10,292 nucleotides of DNA from positions 1-10,292 of the forward strand of contig JAUWMM010000031.1 of NCBI GenBank assembly GCA_030613145.1, given 5' to 3'. This DNA is from Desulfobacterales bacterium (GTDB lineage Bacteria; Desulfobacterota; Desulfobacteria; Desulfobacterales; C00003060). The position numbers and the translations under genes were made by a program. Below the pieces are notes generated by a model. It worked only from the letters and a program-made list of their open reading frames with translations, was not told where the DNA came from and did no database searches. Positions 6,489-10,292 of the stretch are shown piece after piece. The first letter of the stretch is position 1; every line of letters starts with the position of its first letter.

Positions 6489-7281
6489 GATTCAGCCCGA
6501 TGCGTCATTCATAAGGTTTTCCTTGTTCTGGGGAGGACTCCTTTTTTTCCTGGTGCTAGAGATCTCAGTGCCGTACAGGCAGAGTTCGGTCTCCAAGGTA
6601 AAGCGCTGGATTAATAACATTGCTCTCACCGTGTTCAACAGCTTGATCCTTCAAGTGGTATTTGCAGGGGCAATTGTCAGCACGGCCATGTACGTCACAA
6701 CCCATCAGTTGGGCGTACTCAACATGGTGGCGCTGCCCGGGTGGGTCAAACTTCTTGTTACAGTGGCCTTTATGGATTTCATGCTTTACGTATGGCACCT
6801 CCTAAATCATGAGGTCCCTTTGCTCTGGCGATTCCACAGGGTTCATCACAGTGACCTCAACATGGATGTCTCTACCGCGACACGATTTCACATAGGCGAG
6901 TTAGCCATTTCAGGGGTGATTAAGATAGCCCTTGTCTTCTTGCTCGGCGCCAGTCCGTTGGGAGTGATGATCTTTGAAAGTGCCCTGGTATTATGCGCCC
7001 AGTTCCATCACAGCAGCTTGAAGGTGCCGAAATTGTTTGAGAGGATTTTCTGGATTCTTTTTGTTCCTCCATCCATGCATCGGATTCACCATTCGGTCAT
7101 CATAAAAGAGAGGGACACCAATTACGGCACTATTTTCTCCATCTGGGATCGGTTGCTCGGCACGCTTCTAAAGGATGTGGATCAGAAGGCAATCCGCATC
7201 GGCATGGGAGCCTCCCATAAGCCGGATAAGCTGAATTTTCGCCATTTACTGGCTATGCCTTTTACAAGGCCTGTCAGATAA
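6487..7281 (+). CDS. Sterol desaturase/fatty acid hydroxylase family membrane protein
   Basis: A 264-residue polytopic membrane protein with the histidine clusters of the FA_hydroxylase superfamily: HLLNH (H104, H108), HRVHH (H117, H120, H121), QFHH (H174, H175) and HRIHH (H198, H201, H202). These ligate a non-haem diiron centre that uses O2 to hydroxylate or desaturate a lipid-type carbon chain. H135 (RFHIGE) is also in a conserved-looking position. Hydrophobic segments at about 8-27, 47-70, 88-103, 139-172 and 185-195. Length is normal for bacterial members. The start is GTG, supported by AGGAG. Which lipid is the substrate cannot be read from the sequence. Since the reaction needs O2, its presence in a probable anaerobe is notable; it directly follows the ferritin-like diiron gene. 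Confidence 0.9.
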   Translation: MIQPDASFIRFSLFWGGLLFFLVLEISVPYRQSSVSKVKRWINNIALTVFNSLILQVVFAGAIVSTAMYVTTHQLGVLNMVALPGWVKLLVTVAFMDFMLYVWHLLNHEVPLLWRFHRVHHSDLNMDVSTATRFHIGELAISGVIKIALVFLLGASPLGVMIFESALVLCAQFHHSSLKVPKLFERIFWILFVPPSMHRIHHSVIIKERDTNYGTIFSIWDRLLGTLLKDVDQKAIRIGMGASHKPDKLNFRHLLAMPFTRPVR

Positions 7282-7311
7282 GGATCTAACCTTAATTGCC
7301 AAGGAGGCGCT

Positions 7312-7551
7312 ATGAAACAGTTCGAATACCAAGTCTCCCACCACCCTGGAGAGGTTTTTAAGCAAGTGGTCTATTTTTGTTCTGAGGCCGGCGAATGCAG
7401 TATCGAAGACGTTTCGGCTGATCAAATGAGAATCCTGACTGATATCCTGAACGAAAAAGGAAAGCAAGGCTGGGAACTCATACAGGCATTTTTTGGTAAG
7501 GATGGTGTCATAGCCTTGTGGAAACGCAAAGTCAAAAAAAAGGAGGAATAA
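7312..7551 (+). CDS. DUF4177-like small protein (79 aa)
   Basis: A short soluble protein ending in LNEKGKQGWELIQ (about 46-58) and a beta strand ALWKRKV (about 68-74), the pattern of DUF4177 proteins. Cysteines at 23 and 29. The ATG follows AAGGAGG at 7301-7307. The stop lies two bases before the ATG of the thioredoxin-fold selenoprotein, and that gene's AGGAGG (7541-7546) is inside this one, so the pair must be co-transcribed and may be coupled. DUF4177 proteins have no established activity. Confidence 0.82.
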   Translation: MKQFEYQVSHHPGEVFKQVVYFCSEAGECSIEDVSADQMRILTDILNEKGKQGWELIQAFFGKDGVIALWKRKVKKKEE

Positions 7552-7553
7552 CC

Positions 7554-8123
7554 ATGGAGAACAACATCAACTGGGAAATCGAAATGGATACGGCTCTGGA
7601 ACGGGCCAAAACTGAGAACAAACTCATACTACTTGATTTCTTTAACCCTGGCTGAATTGGCTGTCAACAGATGGATGCCGTGACGTATCCCGATACCAAA
7701 GTCATCGGATTTATCAGTGACAACCTGATTCCGCTGCGCGTTCAATTCGACGCTCAACCCTTGTCCGCAGATTTTAACGTCAAGTGGACGCCTACTCTGG
7801 TCACATTGGATTCCCAAGGCAAGGAGCATCATCGGACAGTCGGTTTTCTTTCCCCTGAAGAGTTGATCCCTTCCTTGTTGCTTGGTATTGCAAAGACCTA
7901 CTTTGAAGCGGACCGATTTGACGAGGCTCTCCAAAACTTCGAGAAACTGTTGGCAGAGTATGCAAAAAGTGACTCTGCGCCGGAAGCCATCTATCTTCAG
8001 GGAGTATGCCGTTACAAGAGCACAAAGGATGCAAAGCCCCTTAAGGAAGCATACGAAAAGCTCAATGCCGAGTATCCGTCAAGCGAGTGGACGAAGCGTG
8101 CCTATCCGTATCGGCTTTTATAG
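7554..8123 (+). CDS. Thioredoxin-fold selenoprotein (UxxC) with C-terminal TPR-like region
   Basis: A 189-residue protein if TGA at 7653-7655 is read as selenocysteine (U34). The active site is N-P-G-U-I-G-C, so U34 stands as the nucleophile and C37 as the resolving Cys. Upstream residues INWEIEMDTALERAKTENK then LILLDFF match the first helix and strand of thioredoxin_7/DUF255-type folds; downstream are QMDAVTYPD, the strand LIPLRV near 58-63 and a cis-proline motif WTPT at 78-81. Residues from about 110 form helices with a TPR-like pattern (AKTYFEADRFDEALQNFEKLL). AGGAGG at 7541-7546, seven bases before the ATG, supports translation from before the TGA. No signal peptide, so cytoplasmic; likely a thiol-disulfide or peroxide-linked reductant. 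A standard call would begin at ATG 7671 and lose the active site. Alternatives are a sequencing error for TGC/TGT or a nonsense mutation. Confidence 0.87.
7653..7655 (+). other. In-frame UGA read as selenocysteine
   Basis: The TGA replaces the first cysteine codon of the CxxC motif in an otherwise intact thioredoxin fold. Conserved fold elements continue in the same frame on both sides with no shift, and the second active-site cysteine follows three codons later (TGT at 7662-7664). A random nonsense change at exactly this codon would be unlikely. Confidence 0.85.
7678..7708 (+). promoter_or_regulatory. Candidate bacterial SECIS hairpin
   Basis: Within the coding region, starting 22 bases after the TGA, CCGTGAC and GTAT on the 5' side can pair with ATAC, GTCA and CGG on the 3' side, giving 11 pairs with a four-base bulge (7697-7700) and a one-base bulge (7705). 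The apical loop CCCG begins 34 bases after the UGA, inside the range usual for bacterial SECIS elements, but it lacks the G expected in its first two positions. If the short upper stem is open, the loop starts with G. A weaker hairpin lies at 7661-7670. Drawn by eye; not a folded or scored structure. Confidence 0.3.
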
Positions 8124-8248
8124 GCTTTGTTGTGTGAAAGCAGTGGGTGAGTCGGTTTTCAAACATAACGACGGCAACTACGACTGCAATTTTAATTTGG
8201 CAAAAGGACTTTTCTTGAGGGAGCGAAAAAAGCAAAAATCTGGTTTTT

Positions 8249-8959
8249 ATGGGGCTTAGGATGGAAAAAGCTATTCAACAACCCGGGGCAAGCAAGAAAA
8301 GGGCCGCAATAAAGGCTTCTATCTTTGTGGCCTTTATAATCGGAGCCGTAGCTCTTGTCCGATACACTCCAATCAAAGACTATCTTACACCTGAAGCTAT
8401 GGGTCGTTTTCTGGATACCGCAGGCATCTGGGCTTCCTTGGTCTTTATGCTTGTTTATGCAGTGGGCGTGTCCCTTTTTATTCCAGGTACCCTGCTCACA
8501 GGTCTTGGTGCCGCTATTTTCGGGCCTTATCGGGGATTTTTCTATGTCTGGGTTGGAGCCATGTTAGGCGCCAGCTCCGCTTTTTGGATCGGTCGCACCT
8601 TAGGGAGGGATTTTGCCACCTCTTTGATTGGAGATAAACTAAAAAAGTACGACGATGCAATAGAGCGTAACGGATTTGCCACAGTTCTCTACCTGCGCCT
8701 CATATATTTTCCTTTCACGCCGATGAACTTCGGCATGGGGCTGACAAAGGTGCGTTTTTGGGATTACCTTTTTGGCACAGGTATAGGTATTATAGTAGGA
8801 ACCTTTGTTTTCACATTTTTTATAGGCACACTTAAAGAAGTCTGGGCGAGTGGAGACTGGGGACAACTTGTTTCCGGAAAAGTTTTTTTCTCGGTTGTCC
8901 TGTTCATATTTTCGTTCTTCATTCCCAAAATTATAAAGAAGATAAAAAAAGAGAAGTAA
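8249..8959 (+). CDS. TVP38/TMEM64 family (VTT domain) membrane protein
   Basis: A 236-residue inner-membrane protein. Hydrophobic segments at about 22-38, 60-80, 82-112, 172-194 and 212-229. The VTT (SNARE-associated, DedA-like) core is seen as LFIPGTLLTGLGAAIFGP at 76-93, GAMLGASSAFWIGRTLGRDF at 103-122, and LRLIYFPFTPMNFGMG at 149-164. Family members act in membrane homeostasis and are thought to move lipids or ions; the substrate here is unknown. The tail is strongly basic (KIIKKIKKEK). Two starts are possible, ATG 8249 and ATG 8261; neither has a clear ribosome binding site, and the shorter removes only four residues. The 125-base gap before it (8124-8248) has nothing I can identify. Confidence 0.9.
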   Translation: MGLRMEKAIQQPGASKKRAAIKASIFVAFIIGAVALVRYTPIKDYLTPEAMGRFLDTAGIWASLVFMLVYAVGVSLFIPGTLLTGLGAAIFGPYRGFFYVWVGAMLGASSAFWIGRTLGRDFATSLIGDKLKKYDDAIERNGFATVLYLRLIYFPFTPMNFGMGLTKVRFWDYLFGTGIGIIVGTFVFTFFIGTLKEVWASGDWGQLVSGKVFFSVVLFIFSFFIPKIIKKIKKEK

Positions 8960-9017
8960 TCCATGTCCTTTTTAGGCACCTGACGACAAACACAGAGTTG
9001 ATACGGAGGAAATTCAA

Positions 9018-9941
9018 ATGAAGATAGGTTTTGTTGGTCTGGGGAAAATGGGCGGGGGGATGGTTGGAAGTTTATTGGGCGGAGGCCATCAGACAGTCGC
9101 CTTTGACGCGGTTAAAGAAGTGGTCAAGGAGGCTGAAAATAAGGGGGCAATACCCGCAAATTCGCTTCAGGACCTGGTCGAAAGACTTGATCCGCCTCGT
9201 GCCATTTGGATTATGGTTCCGTCCGGCAAGCCAACTGGAGAGACAATTACGTCTTTATCACATATGTTGGAAAAAAATGACATTTTGATCGATGGGGGAA
9301 ACTCTTTCTACAAGGATTCCATGAAGAGAGCTCAAGAACTTAAAGAAAAGGGAATTTCATTTCTTGATGTAGGCACAAGCGGCGGCATTTGGGGCCCCAA
9401 GATAGGCTACTGTTTGATGATAGGTGGGGAAGAAGATGTATTTAAGACGATTGAGCCAATATTTAAAACCCTGGCCCCGGAAAATGGTTACGCCTACGTT
9501 GGGACAGCCGGCTCTGGTCATTATGTAAAAATGGTCCATAATGGTATTGAGTACGCCTTGCTGCAGGGCTATGCAGAGGGCTTTGAGATAATGCATGCAA
9601 AGAAAGACTTCAATCTTGATCTCGCCAAGATTGCTTATCTATGGAATCAGGGAAGTGTTATCCGCTCGTGGCTTTTGGAACTAGCTGAAAGCGCTCTTAA
9701 GAAGGACCCTAATCTAAAGTCCATAAGGGACTACGTTGAAGACTCCGGAGAAGGTCGCTGGACGGTGGCCGAGGCGATCCAAGAAAACATACCCGCACCG
9801 GTCATTACGCTATCGCTCCTTGAGCGCTTTCGCTCCCGCCAAGAAGAATCCTTTAGCGCCAAAGTGATAGCTGCGCTTCGTGATGAAATCGGGGGCCATG
9901 GAGGCAAAAGAAAAACAGAAGACAGTGTTCCAGGAACATGA
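9018..9941 (+). CDS. gnd: 6-phosphogluconate dehydrogenase, decarboxylating, short NAD-type
   Basis: Oxidises and decarboxylates 6-phosphogluconate to ribulose 5-phosphate in the pentose phosphate pathway. The N-terminal Rossmann fold shows GFVGLGKMG at residues 4-12. The second strand ends in D30, an acidic residue in the place where NADP-dependent enzymes carry Asn-Arg-Thr, so NAD+ preference is inferred. IDGGNS at 91-96 and GTSGG at 119-123 contact substrate; the catalytic block HYVKMVHNGIEY at 168-179 gives K171 and N175. At 307 residues it is the short (YqeC/GntZ-like) class, not the 470-residue dimeric type. GGAGG at 9005-9009 sets the start. The last dozen residues, after GGHGG, are encoded partly by a palindromic repeat and look like an accidental extension. 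A glucose-6-phosphate dehydrogenase gene is often adjacent in other genomes but is not seen here. Confidence 0.93.
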   Translation: MKIGFVGLGKMGGGMVGSLLGGGHQTVAFDAVKEVVKEAENKGAIPANSLQDLVERLDPPRAIWIMVPSGKPTGETITSLSHMLEKNDILIDGGNSFYKDSMKRAQELKEKGISFLDVGTSGGIWGPKIGYCLMIGGEEDVFKTIEPIFKTLAPENGYAYVGTAGSGHYVKMVHNGIEYALLQGYAEGFEIMHAKKDFNLDLAKIAYLWNQGSVIRSWLLELAESALKKDPNLKSIRDYVEDSGEGRWTVAEAIQENIPAPVITLSLLERFRSRQEESFSAKVIAALRDEIGGHGGKRKTEDSVPGT

Positions 9942-9965
9942 AACAGTGTCCCGCTATAAGGGACA
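9926..9965. repeat. Paired palindromes at the 3' end of gnd
   Basis: TGTTCC-A-GGAACA at 9926-9938 is a perfect palindrome that runs up to the gnd stop codon. It is followed by TGTCCC (9947-9952), a seven-base loop, and GGGACA (9960-9965). Both 5' arms are preceded by ACAG, so the two units look like diverged copies. There is no T-tract after either, so a rho-independent terminator is not supported. GTGTCCC/GTTCC words of this kind occur as dispersed repeats in related genomes, and this may be such an element. Confidence 0.5.
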
Positions 9966-10037
9966 AAGAATTGGAAGCGGACAACCGTACGAGGGCACTT
10001 TGAAGTCGTCAGACAGGAAGTGAACCGAAAGAACAAT

Positions 10038-10292
10038 ATGAGACGATATTTAACCATCTGTCTTTCAAGCGTTCTCATTCTTATTTCGCCTGGCCGGTCC
10101 GCCTGGCCGGATGAAATCTTACTTGACGATTATCAAGACGGCCTCAGCCCCAAATGGGAGGAAAAGTCTTTTGAAGGGAAGACTGAATATCAGGTGACGC
10201 TTGAAGAAAACCAATTGTGTATTAGGGCTTCAAGCAACGCATCAGCTTCCGGCCTTTACTACAAAATAGACTATGACACCAAGCAATACCCG
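10038..10292 (+). CDS. DUF3047-like exported protein, 5' part only
   Basis: The open frame runs off the right edge after 85 codons. Residues 1-22 form a signal peptide (MRRYLTICLSSVLILIS, cleavage likely after RSA). The mature start, DEILLDDYQDGLSPKWEEKSF followed by G-K-T-E-Y, then ASSNASASGLYYKIDYDTKQYP, resembles DUF3047 proteins, a secreted beta-rich family of unknown function. The ATG at 10038 is chosen because the signal peptide begins there. An in-frame GTG at 10020 is possible, and no close ribosome binding site is seen for either (AGGA at 10015-10018 is far from the ATG). It lies 96 bases after gnd, across a palindromic repeat, so it may be transcribed separately. Confidence 0.75.
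   Translation, partial: MRRYLTICLSSVLILISPGRSAWPDEILLDDYQDGLSPKWEEKSFEGKTEYQVTLEENQLCIRASSNASASGLYYKIDYDTKQYP

Noticed and set aside
7279..7294. TAAGG/CCTTA hairpin at the end of the hydroxylase gene as a terminator
   Set aside because: Only five pairs, no T-tract, and the ribosome binding site of the next gene follows directly.
7671..8123. A separate 150-residue protein starting at ATG 7671
   Set aside because: It is the in-frame continuation of the 7554 gene after the UGA. It has no ribosome binding site and would lack the first strand and active site of the thioredoxin fold.

Overview
The window looks like chromosome from an anaerobic or microaerophilic bacterium of the Desulfobacterota (former Deltaproteobacteria) type. 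This is an inference from gene content, not a database match: a multihaem c-type cytochrome beside a P460-type cytochrome, a short NAD-type 6-phosphogluconate dehydrogenase, the start of a DUF3047-like protein, a C/G-run palindromic repeat of a kind common in that group, and a gene that uses UGA as selenocysteine. All recognisable genes lie on the + strand, mostly closely spaced, nearly all with strong AGGAGG-type ribosome binding sites and with several GTG or TTG starts.

Layout. 1-120 is a G/C-rich non-coding leader with overlapping inverted repeats. 121-2675 carries two small zinc-ribbon proteins and a long DUF255 (YyaL/SSP411-type) thioredoxin-fold plus (alpha/alpha)6-barrel protein with an apparent signal peptide. 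2736-5336 is a redox block: a small DUF2892 membrane protein, a monohaem cytochrome P460-like protein, a four-helix b-type cytochrome-like membrane protein (DUF4079-like) and a secreted cytochrome with five CxxCH motifs. 5337-5553 holds no gene but contains a MITE-like imperfect palindrome of about 150 bp with terminal inverted repeats. 5554-7281 carries a ferritin-like diiron protein and a sterol desaturase/fatty acid hydroxylase-family membrane protein. 7312-8123 is a two-gene unit: a DUF4177-like small protein and then a thioredoxin-fold/TPR protein whose frame is crossed by a TGA exactly at the first catalytic position (UxxC). 8249-8959 is a TVP38/TMEM64 (VTT) membrane protein, 9018-9941 is 6-phosphogluconate dehydrogenase, and 10038 to the right edge is the start of a secreted DUF3047-like protein.

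The common thread is redox and metal chemistry: two thioredoxin folds of related architecture (CHWC and UIGC active sites), three haem or haem-like electron carriers, and two diiron proteins. The b-type membrane protein and the multihaem cytochrome could pass quinol electrons to the periplasm; the ferritin-like protein and the selenocysteine thioredoxin would suit iron and peroxide handling. These links are inferred from neighbourhood only.

The strongest observation is the selenoprotein at 7554-8123. Standard gene calling would report only the C-terminal fragment from 7671 and lose the active site.
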